A stretch of DNA of 55,377 nucleotides from Bacillus glycinifermentans (GCF_001042475.2 NZ_LECW02000016.1:1-55377), one strand, 5' to 3'; counted from the stretch's first letter, positions 1 to 8,495 are shown. Notes: generated by a model from the sequence alone, not told the origin. Numbers and translations: made by a program.

Positions 1-20
1 ATTAGGGGGTTAACCCGATT
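1..20. repeat. Left copy of 20-bp terminal inverted repeat
   Basis: The first 20 bases, ATTAGGGGGTTAACCCGATT, are the exact reverse complement of the last 20 bases of the window. The core GGGTTAACCC is itself a perfect 10-bp palindrome. It lies about 10 bp upstream of the Shine-Dalgarno of the first gene, which is where an operator would sit. SPbeta carries dispersed repeats called SPBRE, bound by its master repressor MrpR. I do not remember their consensus well enough to say that this is one. Confidence 0.9.
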
Positions 21-45
21 TAATGAAAATAAGGAGGTTGTTGTA

Positions 46-771
46 TTGGAAGGTAAAGTTCTAACCAAAGAAGAATTGGAGAATTTAGCAAGAGAGATGT
101 GTTTTTCCCTAGTTGAAATTGGAATGGATGAAGCAAACAATAAAATTGAGATTTCAAATCAGCAAGATTTTTTAGATTTTCATAAGCATGTGGAGAACAA
201 ATTGCTGTTTTATTATTATGATTTTGAAGATAAATCTGATTTCACTTTCCCTAATGAGATCCCTAATGAATACAAATATAGATATCCTGAGCCAATAAGA
301 GCCCGGATGCAGATGAAGATTGATGAATATAAGAAATTAATTGATGAAGCTGATTTTAGTACACCCTCACGCCTAAACCTATTTTACGTAAAAGACGGTT
401 TCTTATTTTATAACTATGCCTTTAATGAAGATCGAGATGATTTACCTGACTATGATTGTCTAGATTATGATGAAATTGCTGAAAATGTAAGACAAGGGTT
501 CTCTGTAGAAGAGCTAGATGAGATGGACAAAAAACATCGTGAAGATATTGAAAAACAAATTCGGGAATTGAAAGAAGTCATTTTTGCAGATCCAAAATTT
601 AAATTAGCTTCAAATTTAAGCAAAAGAAAAGGATATTCAAAAAGATATTTCGAAGGGAAATCAACCTATCTAGAATTGCTAAGATATGCTGGTTATAGAT
701 TTCCGATTGATTTTATTGAAGAAATTTATGGTGAGTTTAAGGAAGAAGAAAAGAACTTGCATAAAAAATAA
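46..771 (+). CDS. Hypothetical phage protein, 241 aa
   Basis: The start is TTG with a strong AAGGAGG Shine-Dalgarno 8 bp upstream; there is no earlier start because the window begins here. The protein is acidic in its first two thirds, with many aromatic residues (a YYYDFED run near residue 57) and a charged helical stretch around residues 150-190. It has no signal peptide and no membrane segment. I recognise no domain. It stands alone on the early-gene side of the polymerase module. The 20-bp terminal repeat occupies its promoter region. Confidence 0.75.
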   Translation: MEGKVLTKEELENLAREMCFSLVEIGMDEANNKIEISNQQDFLDFHKHVENKLLFYYYDFEDKSDFTFPNEIPNEYKYRYPEPIRARMQMKIDEYKKLIDEADFSTPSRLNLFYVKDGFLFYNYAFNEDRDDLPDYDCLDYDEIAENVRQGFSVEELDEMDKKHREDIEKQIRELKEVIFADPKFKLASNLSKRKGYSKRYFEGKSTYLELLRYAGYRFPIDFIEEIYGEFKEEEKNLHKK

Positions 772-802
772 TTCATTGGTTCATTTTTTTATTGTAGCAA
801 AA

Positions 803-832
803 AAAGAGGCGTTCAGATAAGATTGCCTCTTT
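803..832 (-). terminator. Leftward rho-independent terminator
   Basis: An 8-bp stem, AAAGAGGC (803-810) with GCCTCTTT (825-832). On the minus strand it is followed by a run of seven T; the plus side has only three. It therefore works best for leftward transcription and supports a transcribed gene on the minus strand just to its right. Confidence 0.6.
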
Positions 833-871
833 CCACCAAACTGTATTCACCTTTTTAATTTCTTTAAGGCA

Positions 872-1048
872 TCAATATGACTTCTTTTTGTCCCGCATTT
901 TGTTTTCACTGACTCTACTTTTCATTAAATCATTCCTTGATCGAGTTTTTGGTTGATAAACCTCTTTTTGAGGAATTTCCTTATTTCCTTTTCCAATCAA
1001 CTCCTCAATTCGTTTCATTCTTGATTTGATCCAGCCTATTCCGGCCAA
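872..1048 (-). CDS. Possible small leftward protein or remnant, about 58 aa
   Basis: A minus-strand frame opens after a stop at 1076-1078 and runs to TGA at 872. The only usual start is TTG at 1048, with a weak AGGG about 11 bp upstream. The peptide begins with a short hydrophobic stretch (LAGIGWIKS) and continues as a highly basic, polar tail rich in K, R, E and N. A leftward terminator follows it. The lack of an ATG and the poor start suggest a degenerate gene. No family recognised. Confidence 0.33.
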   Translation of the reverse strand: MAGIGWIKSRMKRIEELIGKGNKEIPQKEVYQPKTRSRNDLMKSRVSENKMRDKKKSY

Positions 1049-1078
1049 AATAATAATATCCCTATTCTCTTCAAGTTA

Positions 1079-1263
1079 ATTTCAGTTACGCTTTAGAAAC
1101 CACTGAATTTGTCAGAATTGAGAGTATGAGGTTATAAAAGCCATGGTTATCAGCAAAAGAAATTTTCAACATCATGGAAACTTTTTGTATTATATGTCTT
1201 TTTTTTACAATCTATTTATGTTACATTGGTATTGTCAAAAAATGAGCAAAGGAGCCTGTTTAC
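1079..1263 (+). other. Spacer upstream of secreted protein gene
   Basis: AT-rich gene-free stretch with several T tracts. It must hold the promoter of the secreted protein gene, but no convincing -35/-10 pair stands out. The Shine-Dalgarno AAAGGAG lies at about 1249-1255. Confidence 0.4.
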
Positions 1264-1878
1264 ATGAAAAGAAATGTGACGTTTTGGTCAATCGTAGCTA
1301 TTTTATGTATCTCCCTTTTTGGTTTGATTGGGACAAGCAAAGTAGAGGCAGCGACAGCAATTGTATCGACTCCTGAGACAAAAGCTCTAACATCAGATGA
1401 TCTTGACGCAAAAAAAGAAGAGATTGCAAAACAAATCAAAATCTATGGTGAAAATGGGGAAGAGATTCATCCTTATACTTTGGAAGAACTGAAAGACATG
1501 ATTAGACTTACGGGAGAACAACCTGAAGATAATCCAATTAAGGTAACTCGTAAAACATTTAAATCCGGTAGTTTTAACTTTTATTATAACTACTGGCTTG
1601 GTGGAGGAACTTACGGTAAAGCTTTTAAAAATCCAATTACTCTTTTTGTTACTCCATCAGGTACAGCTAAACCATTTTCTATAATTATAGTCTATGATAA
1701 AAATGGAGGGCCTGGCAGCCAAGCACAAAAAGTCTCTTTACCGGGCGGATGGGTAGGTGAAATGCATTTTAATGTGTACAACATGAAAAGAGGTAAGAAG
1801 TATCGCTTCAAATTTGTGAATGATGGAAGCTCGAGCACAAATGTTAAAATAAAGACAGCTTCTTTATGGTATGATTAA
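1264..1878 (+). CDS. Secreted protein with beta-rich C-terminal domain, 204 aa
   Basis: A start at ATG 1264 with AAAGGAG upstream is preferred over a longer overlapping frame, because it gives a clean signal peptide: MKRN, a hydrophobic core to about residue 25, then KVEAATA with likely cleavage after AEA-like residues near 29-30. Residues 40-95 are charged and helical. Residues 95-204 are rich in G, Y, F and K and look like an extracellular beta-sandwich. The protein is exported from the lysogen and is of unknown function. It is monocistronic and converges on the next minus-strand gene across a shared terminator. Confidence 0.7.
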   Translation: MKRNVTFWSIVAILCISLFGLIGTSKVEAATAIVSTPETKALTSDDLDAKKEEIAKQIKIYGENGEEIHPYTLEELKDMIRLTGEQPEDNPIKVTRKTFKSGSFNFYYNYWLGGGTYGKAFKNPITLFVTPSGTAKPFSIIIVYDKNGGPGSQAQKVSLPGGWVGEMHFNVYNMKRGKKYRFKFVNDGSSSTNVKIKTASLWYD

Positions 1879-1895
1879 ATTCTTTTAATCATGTA

Positions 1896-1926
1896 AAAAA
1901 GCAGGCTTACTCATGACCTGCTTTTT
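1896..1926. terminator. Bidirectional terminator between convergent genes
   Basis: Stem AAAAAGCAGG (1896-1905) with CCTGCTTTTT (1917-1926), with a T run on both strands. It overlaps the last codons of the minus-strand gene and serves both convergent genes. Confidence 0.8.
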
Positions 1927-2266
1927 CTTGTTTTAAGCTCTCTAGATACTTTTGATGTTCTGTTTCTAGCACTTTAATATCCATTTTAAATACTTCAATA
2001 TCATATTTCTTTTTTGCTTCTTCAGATAAATTTTTATTTAAATATGCACGAAGTTTTGCTTCATTTTTTGTTTTATCAATACTAATTGATATAGTTGGTT
2101 CTGTCTCTCCAATTCCATAACTAATCAAACCAAATTCATCCTTATCCCATGCACTATCCAATATTTGCTCAACGGTTTTTTGATCTAAGTTCGCTCCACT
2201 AGATGCTGTATTAAATGTTAATAGACAAGAAGCTAAGACCAAAAATCCAATGATTTTCTTTTGCAT
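1907..2266 (-). CDS. Small exported protein, 119 aa
   Basis: The ATG at 2266 has a GGGAG-type Shine-Dalgarno. The protein starts with MQKKIIGFLVLASCLLTF, a signal peptide. A cysteine at residue 14 (LASC) resembles a lipobox, although the cleavage region around TASSGA would also fit signal peptidase I. The mature part, about 95 residues, is charged and mostly helical. Nothing identifies its role. It is transcribed leftward, opposite to the late operon, so it is probably expressed from the prophage. Confidence 0.65.
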   Translation of the reverse strand: MQKKIIGFLVLASCLLTFNTASSGANLDQKTVEQILDSAWDKDEFGLISYGIGETEPTISISIDKTKNEAKLRAYLNKNLSEEAKKKYDIEVFKMDIKVLETEHQKYLESLKQEKAGHE

Positions 2267-2519
2267 CTTTCCACTCCCTCTCCCCTATATTGATATTCCT
2301 ACCTCCAAGTATATCATACAATACAATATATTGGAAACTCATCCTGGTTTTCAAGTTCTAGGATAGCAAGGCAGCATTCATTTTTGTCTAAAAATAATGG
2401 AAAGGATTATTGCTACTCTCCCCCATCACTTTCCTATGCTTTAAGATTAATGATGAACTATCCGTATATTTGAAATTATTGAGCTGGATGAAGAATTTAG
2501 AGATTTAGCTCAATACTTA

Positions 2520-2548
2520 TAGACATAAACAAATTAAAAGTATATAAT
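2520..2548 (+). promoter_or_regulatory. Sigma-A promoter of the polymerase operon
   Basis: TAGACA (2520-2525), a 17-bp spacer, then a perfect TATAAT (2543-2548). It lies about 100 bp upstream of the leader peptide and the operon that includes yonO, so host RNA polymerase would start expression of the phage polymerase here. Confidence 0.7.
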
Positions 2549-2647
2549 TAATACAAGAAGAGTGAGCAGGGAGTGATGTGGTATGTAATTGAGATCAGTT
2601 GATTAGTGTTATACGCCCTAAAGAATATTCAATAGGAGTGTGATTCA

Positions 2648-2695
2648 ATGAAAAATAAATCGAAAATTTTGGAGGAGAAGCATGTTACTACATAA
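2648..2695 (+). CDS. Putative 15-aa leader peptide overlapping the next gene
   Basis: An ATG preceded by AGGAGTG opens a 15-codon frame, MKNKSKILEEKHVTT. It covers the Shine-Dalgarno GGAGGAG of the following gene and ends 14 bp inside it. Ribosomes on this frame must cross the next initiation site, so translational coupling or attenuation is possible. The assignment rests only on this ribosome-site arrangement. Confidence 0.4.
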   Translation: MKNKSKILEEKHVTT

Positions 2696-3122
2696 TACAG
2701 AAGGATATACATTAACAAAAGACATTCAAATCAAAGAAAACGGTCATACATACATTAAGCGAGAAGCATTAAACCGAGCTCTCAACATTGGGGAAGCAGC
2801 CTTTGTTGGCAACAGCAGAAACAAGATTAAGAGATTAAGTGAAAAAGAATATATGTTTATTAGAAAAGAACCTGTTTCCAGTGAAAACACTGTTGTTTCA
2901 AAAAGACAATTAAATAAATTAAAAATATTGATTGAATATGAATTCGGAGATAATATTTGTCTTTCTTCAGAAGAAAAAGTGAAACACGTTAAATCGATCA
3001 TCAAGAGGAATCCTTGGATTGAAGATATGTCATCTATTTCTTGTCCATCCGATATGAGTAATGAGGATCTTCACCATTTGCTTGATCAGATTGCAACATA
3101 CATAACTGAGATTGAATTTTAA
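2682..3122 (+). CDS. Hypothetical protein upstream of phage RNA polymerase, 146 aa
   Basis: Start ATG with TTGGAGGAG upstream. Residues 1-65 are mixed and include YIKREALNRALNIGEAAFVGNSRNKIKRLSE, which could be a helix-turn-helix-like DNA-binding segment, though I cannot show this. The C-terminal half is helical and acidic. It sits 39 bp before the polymerase gene in the same transcript and, by position, would correspond to SPbeta yonP. A regulatory or accessory role to the polymerase is inference from neighbourhood only. Confidence 0.65.
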   Translation: MLLHNTEGYTLTKDIQIKENGHTYIKREALNRALNIGEAAFVGNSRNKIKRLSEKEYMFIRKEPVSSENTVVSKRQLNKLKILIEYEFGDNICLSSEEKVKHVKSIIKRNPWIEDMSSISCPSDMSNEDLHHLLDQIATYITEIEF

Positions 3123-3161
3123 ACAAATTAAAAATACAGATCACAAAAGGAGGGGTGCGTA

Positions 3162-5936
3162 TTGGACAATCAACAATTTTATACATATAAATTTTATTCT
3201 TCACGCCTAAAGGAATTTGGATACAACATTACTCTTTCCTTTCAAGAAGCACAGGAATACAACGAGGTAATTGCCTTATTTGATAATCAAATTTTAAGGT
3301 CAATAAGAGATATTAAGAATCAATTCATCGACTATGATCACCTTGAGGCTCTTCAACAAGAAAAAGAACATTTACAAAAACAAGAGCATTCTCAAGAAAT
3401 CTCTAAAAGATTAAAAGAAATTCAATCAGAAATCAATGAGATGCTTTTCGTGCCAGAATACATAACGATCAAAATGGATCACAACAGCCATTATAGAGAC
3501 TTACATAAAAATGGATTAATCTTAAATAACAAACGGTTTGTCCGCTTCTCCTCTTCTGCAGGTCAAGCAAGAGTGTCCACTGTCGTATTTATCGAAGAAG
3601 AGACATCCAAAAGACTCAATGAAATCCTGGATAACGGAAGAGATTTAAATAAAGCCCTAGTCCCTTCTAAGTTTAATGCTTATAAGGGATTGGCTGGCAG
3701 CGCCACTCAAGTAGTTAGCGCTCCCCGGTTTTGTTTAGTCCCTGATTATTATAGCGACACTAAAGTAAAAGTAAACTTTGTAACTGAAACAGATTATGAA
3801 GATGATGACATTATCGAAGTTAAAGATATTGTTGAATCATTTAACCGTTTTGATGGTCAAGGCTTGATAAACTATGAAATGGCGAAAAAATGGGCAGATG
3901 AATTAGGCTTAGATTATGTGCCTGCACAATGGTGTATCAGACAGAACTTCATCAAAGGAATGCTTAACACCTTCCCAATTCATGATTTTTGTGAAAAAGT
4001 CAATAACGGCAATTACAGAATAAGAACTTCATATAAGGACGCAAATGGGAAACCAAAAATTGTTGACTTAAGAGACATCGATGTAATCCTTACCGAAAGC
4101 CAATTTAAACTTTGGGACAGCTTCCCTTCTATTGAAGTTTATGAACATAATTGCGAAAAGAACAATTTAAAATGGGGAGTATCACTGCATAGTCCTAAAA
4201 AAGATAAAGACATTTTGAAAATGAATTATCAATTTTTGCAGACATTGAACCTTAACAACGAGGACATTGAAAAGATATGTGAGAAGTTTGTAAATTGGAT
4301 TACTGGTGTTAATTCAGGGGACATATATTACACCATTCTGTTCTTGCTTGGAACTGACATTACAGACGAAAAAATCATGAATTACTTAGAGAAATCTGAA
4401 AATCATTGGGTTAAGTCCTTAATCGTAAATCCCCAGTTAATCAATGACAAATACATAAAAAAGAAAATATATGACCTTATGAAAAAGAAAATCCAACGTG
4501 GCTGCTTAGGGGATATTATCTTAGACGGAAATTTTCAGACGCTTGTTAGCGATCCCTATGCAATGATGCAGCACGTTTGTGGGTTAGAGGTAACAGGGCT
4601 TTTAGGTAAGCGTGAATACTACTCAAATTATTGGAATCAAAAAGGGGTCAAATATGTTGACAGTATGCGTGCTCCCCTCACCTATCGCAGCGAACATTTG
4701 ATTTTGAATCTAAAACGAAATGAGGATTTGGATTATTGGTACAGATACAATTACACAGGCATCATTGTGAATGTGCATGGATCTGAAACAATGAACTGGG
4801 CTGGTAGTGATTTTGACTATGACATTATTGCAACCACGTCCAATGGAACAGTATTAAGAGGAGTTTATAAAGATGAGCTACCAGTTGCATACACCCCTCC
4901 CACTTCGACTAAAAAGGTTTTAACAGAGGAAGATTTGTTTAATGCAGACCTGTTTTCGTTTGGTTCAATCATTGGCTCGATTACAAATAAAAGCACGAGT
5001 GGATATGCCCTTCTTTCACAATTAGACGTTGATTCTGATGAATATTTGACTACATTGAACCGTGTAAAAATGTGTACGAAATTGCAAAGTGCTCAAATTG
5101 ACAAAGCAAAAATTGGGAGAGAAGTTAAAGGAATTCCTTCGCGTTGGATCAATTATCAAAAGATCAAAAAAGATGATCCGGAGAAAATAAAACTAGAAAA
5201 GGAATTTCACAATAAAATCCTATTGGATAAACATCCCTACTTCTTTATTTATTTGTATAAAGGCACAAAGAACAAGTACAAAAAACATGTCAAAACCTAC
5301 GATATCACTTGCAAGAAAAGGTTTGGAATTAGTCTTGATGAGCTAAGGAAAGTAAAACGAAAGACAAAAGAGCAACATGAATTCCTTAAGCTATTTGAAA
5401 GGTTTAACCCTGTGATTGAAAGCGACTGTGTAATGAATAGGCTATGTAAATACATTGAATCTGTTGATTTTGGTATAAGAAGCATTGTAAACAAGGATAT
5501 TGACTATGAGATTTACAAGCTTTACATGGATGACACTATTGAATTTGATGAATCGCGTTACAAAAAAATAATGAAGGCATACCAAAAACATAAGAAGAGC
5601 ATTAATCAATCGTTTTCATTTGGAACAAGTAATGAATCTGATAAGAATCTCTATGATGCAGAGCTATGTAACAATTTCTCAAACTCCCTAGAATTATTCA
5701 AGCAAAAGATCAATGATATCTGCTCCAATGTTTATGAAGCAGTTAATTACCTTATTCGCTTATTCTATGTTGATGAGAAGAGCTCCAATAAAGAGATTCT
5801 ATGGCATTTATACGGCCAATACATATTTGAAAACGTAAAAAGAAAACAAGACAGTTTCTTCCTCCCTGTTTTGGATCAAGATGGCGATATTAATTACCTT
5901 AATAAACATTATTCATTAAGAAAGGTGTGTCTATGA
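3162..5936 (+). CDS. yonO: YonO-like single-subunit DNA-dependent RNA polymerase
   Basis: A 924-residue protein starting at TTG 3162 behind AAAGGAGGGG. YonO of SPbeta is a single-chain RNA polymerase related to the two-barrel polymerases (cellular beta/beta-prime and RNA-silencing enzymes) and transcribes the phage late genes. The catalytic metal-binding motif is visible as D550-F-D552-Y-D554, preceded by NWAGS, in the context expected of the DxDxD loop. A basic region follows at about residues 640-760. The N-terminal third has a coiled-coil segment around residues 55-90. Size and position, directly before the HU and late genes, agree with SPbeta. Its stop overlaps the next start (ATGA), so the two are translationally coupled. 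Confidence 0.93.
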   Translation: MDNQQFYTYKFYSSRLKEFGYNITLSFQEAQEYNEVIALFDNQILRSIRDIKNQFIDYDHLEALQQEKEHLQKQEHSQEISKRLKEIQSEINEMLFVPEYITIKMDHNSHYRDLHKNGLILNNKRFVRFSSSAGQARVSTVVFIEEETSKRLNEILDNGRDLNKALVPSKFNAYKGLAGSATQVVSAPRFCLVPDYYSDTKVKVNFVTETDYEDDDIIEVKDIVESFNRFDGQGLINYEMAKKWADELGLDYVPAQWCIRQNFIKGMLNTFPIHDFCEKVNNGNYRIRTSYKDANGKPKIVDLRDIDVILTESQFKLWDSFPSIEVYEHNCEKNNLKWGVSLHSPKKDKDILKMNYQFLQTLNLNNEDIEKICEKFVNWITGVNSGDIYYTILFLLGTDITDEKIMNYLEKSENHWVKSLIVNPQLINDKYIKKKIYDLMKKKIQRGCLGDIILDGNFQTLVSDPYAMMQHVCGLEVTGLLGKREYYSNYWNQKGVKYVDSMRAPLTYRSEHLILNLKRNEDLDYWYRYNYTGIIVNVHGSETMNWAGSDFDYDIIATTSNGTVLRGVYKDELPVAYTPPTSTKKVLTEEDLFNADLFSFGSIIGSITNKSTSGYALLSQLDVDSDEYLTTLNRVKMCTKLQSAQIDKAKIGREVKGIPSRWINYQKIKKDDPEKIKLEKEFHNKILLDKHPYFFIYLYKGTKNKYKKHVKTYDITCKKRFGISLDELRKVKRKTKEQHEFLKLFERFNPVIESDCVMNRLCKYIESVDFGIRSIVNKDIDYEIYKLYMDDTIEFDESRYKKIMKAYQKHKKSINQSFSFGTSNESDKNLYDAELCNNFSNSLELFKQKINDICSNVYEAVNYLIRLFYVDEKSSNKEILWHLYGQYIFENVKRKQDSFFLPVLDQDGDINYLNKHYSLRKVCL

Positions 5937-6733
5937 TAGACAAATTTAAGTTTAAAGAGAAAGAATATGCAGAAGCAATTATTGAAAATGGATTTATTTC
6001 AAAGAACCTAAATTATGAACTGAAGCTATTGGCCAAGTATTATAAAGAATTAGGATATAAACCTAAAAAACGAGAAGAACTCCTTTATGATTTCTGTGAA
6101 AAAAACATAGAGAATTTTAGCCGGGTGCTATATTACAAAAAAATTAATTCAGTACTCAATCATGCAAGAAAAAAAGAAAATATTTTAATCAATATAGATG
6201 AAATTGATATAACCGAGAATGAACTTCGATTTATTGATTCTTTAGATATCAGCCATCAACAAAAAAAGCTCTGCTTTACCCTTCTTGCCTTAGCAAAATT
6301 ATATTCAACTGTTCAGCACATCAGATACGGTGAGCATACAACAGAACACTATTTTGGTGGAAACAACAAAAGATACAAAGAACTTTTAGATGCTTCTCAC
6401 ACTTCGCTAACTGCCAACAAGCTTCATCAAAACATTGGAGAATTGGCCAAGAAAGACATTGTTGAGATTCGAAACAAAGGATTCATTAAATTAAGTTTTA
6501 TCTATGGTATTGAACCTGGTGGGGAAACAATTATTAAAATAAGCTCGTTTGACAGCATCGGCCTTTATTACGATCTACACACTGGGCAAAAGAAAGTTAA
6601 ACCATGCGTTAATTGCCATACTCCATTTAGATTTAAAAGTAACAAATCTAAATACTGCCCTTCTTGTGCATCCGTTATAGCAAAAGAAAAAACAAGGGCA
6701 AGAGTAAGAAAATATCGAAATGTAACGCTTTAG
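5933..6733 (+). CDS. Zinc-ribbon protein coupled to the phage RNA polymerase, 266 aa
   Basis: An ATG at 5933 forms an ATGA overlap with the polymerase stop; a GTG two codons earlier is less likely because it falls inside the Shine-Dalgarno. The first 190 residues are helical and basic. The C-terminus carries four cysteines in CVNCHTPF...KYCPSCAS, a zinc ribbon or finger, followed by a very basic tail (KEKTRARVRKYRN). This suggests nucleic-acid binding. Tight coupling to the polymerase makes a transcription-factor or accessory-subunit role attractive, but this is inference. A terminator follows immediately. Confidence 0.75.
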   Translation: MIDKFKFKEKEYAEAIIENGFISKNLNYELKLLAKYYKELGYKPKKREELLYDFCEKNIENFSRVLYYKKINSVLNHARKKENILINIDEIDITENELRFIDSLDISHQQKKLCFTLLALAKLYSTVQHIRYGEHTTEHYFGGNNKRYKELLDASHTSLTANKLHQNIGELAKKDIVEIRNKGFIKLSFIYGIEPGGETIIKISSFDSIGLYYDLHTGQKKVKPCVNCHTPFRFKSNKSKYCPSCASVIAKEKTRARVRKYRNVTL

Positions 6734-6768
6734 AAAAACGCTAAAACCCTTGATATATAAGCGTTTTT
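6734..6768 (+). terminator. Terminator after the polymerase operon
   Basis: Stem AAAAACGCT (6734-6742) with AGCGTTTTT (6760-6768), starting directly after the stop codon and ending in five T. It closes the yonO transcript before the HU gene. Confidence 0.7.
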
Positions 6769-6794
6769 GAACCATACATAAATTTTTATTATAT
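6767..6794 (+). promoter_or_regulatory. Possible promoter of the HU gene
   Basis: TTGAAC (6767-6772), a 16-bp spacer and TTATAT (6789-6794), lying between the terminator and the HU start. It is a moderate match to sigma-A; the -35 overlaps the terminator tail. Confidence 0.35.
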
Positions 6795-6838
6795 GGAAGG
6801 ATACATAAAATTAAACTTACATTTAGGAGGAAATAAGA

Positions 6839-7114
6839 ATGAATAAAAAAGAACTAATTGGTGCAGTTGCAGAGGCTACAAGACAAACGAAGAAAGATGC
6901 GGAATTGGTTGTTGACTCAACATTTGATGTAATCACATCTGCTCTAAAAGATGGTGAAAAAGTTAAAGTGCACGGTTTTGGCAGTTTCGAAGTGCGAGAG
7001 CGTGCTGCACGCAAGGGGCGCAACCCTCAATCAGGGGAAGAAATTGAAATCCCAGCAACAAAAGCACCAGCATTTAAAGCTGCTAAAGCTCTTAAAGATG
7101 CTATCAAACAATAA
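6839..7114 (+). CDS. yonN: HU-like DNA-binding protein
   Basis: A 91-residue HU/IHF family protein, the standard family length. It begins [22 protein letters not shown] (dimerisation helices), has the [19 protein letters not shown] core and the beta-arm with [14 protein letters not shown] that wraps DNA. SPbeta encodes an equivalent HU, YonN, besides the host HBsu. It presumably bends or compacts phage DNA or helps late transcription. Strong AGGAGG Shine-Dalgarno. It is preceded by its own promoter candidate and followed by a 47-aa gene in the same transcript. Confidence 0.95.
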   Translation: MNKKELIGAVAEATRQTKKDAELVVDSTFDVITSALKDGEKVKVHGFGSFEVRERAARKGRNPQSGEEIEIPATKAPAFKAAKALKDAIKQ

Positions 7115-7134
7115 TTAAAAGGAGAATTATTCTG

Positions 7135-7278
7135 TTGATTGAGTTTAACTATGATGATTTAGAAAAAGTAATATTAAAAAATGCAAAGAAGCACAATATT
7201 ACGATTACCAAAGAACAGATCGAGCTTTTCTTCGCCTCAGAGGAAGAGTATATGAGGAGTATTGGGTTAATCCCTTAG
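7135..7278 (+). CDS. Small protein after HU, 47 aa
   Basis: A TTG at 7135 follows AAAGGAG by about 10 bp. The 47-residue product, MIEFNYDDLEKVILKNAKKH then NITITKEQIELFFASEEEYM, is helical and acidic with no cysteine or membrane segment. The ribosome site and short distance to the HU gene (20 bp) make it a credible cistron. Function unknown. Confidence 0.6.
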   Translation: MIEFNYDDLEKVILKNAKKHNITITKEQIELFFASEEEYMRSIGLIP

Positions 7279-7600
7279 AATAATTACTCCTTTTCCCTCC
7301 ACTTCCATTTGAAGTGGGTCGGATAATAGTCATTTGCGAGGGATCGAGGTTAGATCGATCGTCTGTATCTCTAGGAGACAGGCAAGTGGCTATTATCGGG
7401 CTGGATATTGTCGATAAGACCTAAGCGCATAAAGACGGGCGAACCCATCGCAGTCTTATCATGGGGGACAATTAAGCTCACCAATTAATTGCGGTGTACA
7501 GCTTCGGCTTGCACTTAAGGGGATTGGATGCGTCTTGTCCCCTTCTAAAAATAATCTATCAGAGATAATGTGTAATAGTTGGCAATATATCAAAATTATA
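7279..7600 (+). ncRNA. Candidate structured RNA block 1
   Basis: This gene-free stretch is unusually GC-rich for the window and packed with nested complementarity. Visible helices: CCACTTC/GAAGTGG (7299-7305 with 7311-7317); a 16-bp stem 7322-7337 with 7382-7397, with two G-U pairs; coaxial ATTGTC then GATAAGAC (7407-7420) pairing with GTCTTATC (7453-7460) and GACAAT (7467-7472), enclosing a GGG-CGAA-CCC hairpin; AGC-TTCG-GCT near 7500; and AAGGGG/CCCCTT (7517-7522 with 7539-7544). No group I intron core is present. It may be a large leader of the next gene or an independent RNA. Confidence 0.6.
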
Positions 7601-7640
7601 TTAAAATCAGTCTATATTCCTAAAAAGGAGTCGATAGAAA

Positions 7641-8147
7641 ATGTCAAAAATCGCACTATTCGAGGCTCTTCCTTTAAGAAATACTATTTCTAAACGTATT
7701 CAGGAACTCTGTGACAGTGTTGCATATGTTGAGTATGATAAAGGCGAAGAATACATCAAACCTACAAAAAGTGCAGATCAAATTACATCTGATCTGGAAG
7801 AGGCTAGAAAAGATTATCGAGATCTGGTAGTATTAATGTCCGAAGCTAACCTTAATGCTAAAGTTGTATGGGATGAAAAAGAATTGTCTATTACTGAGGC
7901 TCTTGAGTTAGCTCAGCAACTTAGAGGTGAAGCTAATAGACTTAAAAGCTACGGCCGTTCTAAAGAAACTGAACGACTATCATCTTACTCTGATGTTATT
8001 AGCTATCGTAAAGCAATGTTTGATCCTGAAAAAATGCAATCTAAAGGATTAAAACTTGAAAGAATGGCGAATCGCTTATCAAATGCAATTGAAAAAGCAA
8101 ATCATAACTATGAAATTGAGTTTGAGGCTGCTGAAAAGTATCTATAA
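7641..8147 (+). CDS. Coiled-coil hypothetical protein, 168 aa
   Basis: ATG with AAAAAGGAGTCG upstream. Almost entirely helical and charged: residues 1-25 (FEALPLRNTISKRIQELCDS), 45-70 (DQITSDLEEARKDYRDLVVL) and 130-165 form probable coiled coils. The pattern of an N-terminal arginine-rich helix, a DQITSDLEEAR segment and a KELSITEALELAQQLR segment recalls the small DIP1984-type coiled-coil family, a weak guess. It is flanked on both sides by long folded untranslated DNA, an odd setting within the late region. Confidence 0.65.
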   Translation: MSKIALFEALPLRNTISKRIQELCDSVAYVEYDKGEEYIKPTKSADQITSDLEEARKDYRDLVVLMSEANLNAKVVWDEKELSITEALELAQQLRGEANRLKSYGRSKETERLSSYSDVISYRKAMFDPEKMQSKGLKLERMANRLSNAIEKANHNYEIEFEAAEKYL

Positions 8148-8495
8148 ATGCTGGGCTTTTGCCTTAGCTATGAGGGTGAAACTGATTTCACCTTGATAGC
8201 TGATGTAAAATCATCAGCACGGAGCATCAGAGAAGTAGAGAGCCGCCTTGGTTTAGAGCGTATCTGAACTGTAATACCGATAAAATTACAACATTTATTT
8301 GTAGGATGGGAAACGGATAACGTTTAACAGCTTACGATTTACGTGATTTACGATTTGACGGACGTTAGATATTTAGTGTGGTCATATTTCGATAAAATAA
8401 CTTTAACTCTGTTCTCTGCTGCTTCACTTTTAGCTCATCTGCCACGTGTAGAAGGAGTTCCTGAAGACGTCTTATAAAGGCGTCTTTTGTTATTT
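8148..8495 (+). ncRNA. Candidate structured RNA block 2, ending in a terminator
   Basis: Directly after the stop codon comes a hairpin with AGCTAT and GGTGAAA (8166-8181) pairing with TTTCACC and ATAGCT (8186-8201), overlapping an alternative GCTGAT/ATCAGC hairpin. TGTAAT/ATTACA pairs near 8270-8293, and short ACGATTT repeats occur near 8335-8360. AAGACG (8464-8469) with CGTCTT (8481-8486) plus a T-rich tail looks like a rho-independent terminator. No reading frame with a ribosome site was seen. Confidence 0.5.

Noticed and set aside
1143..1376. 77-aa plus-strand ORF upstream of and overlapping the secreted protein
   Set aside because: No ribosome site; different frame of the real signal-peptide gene.
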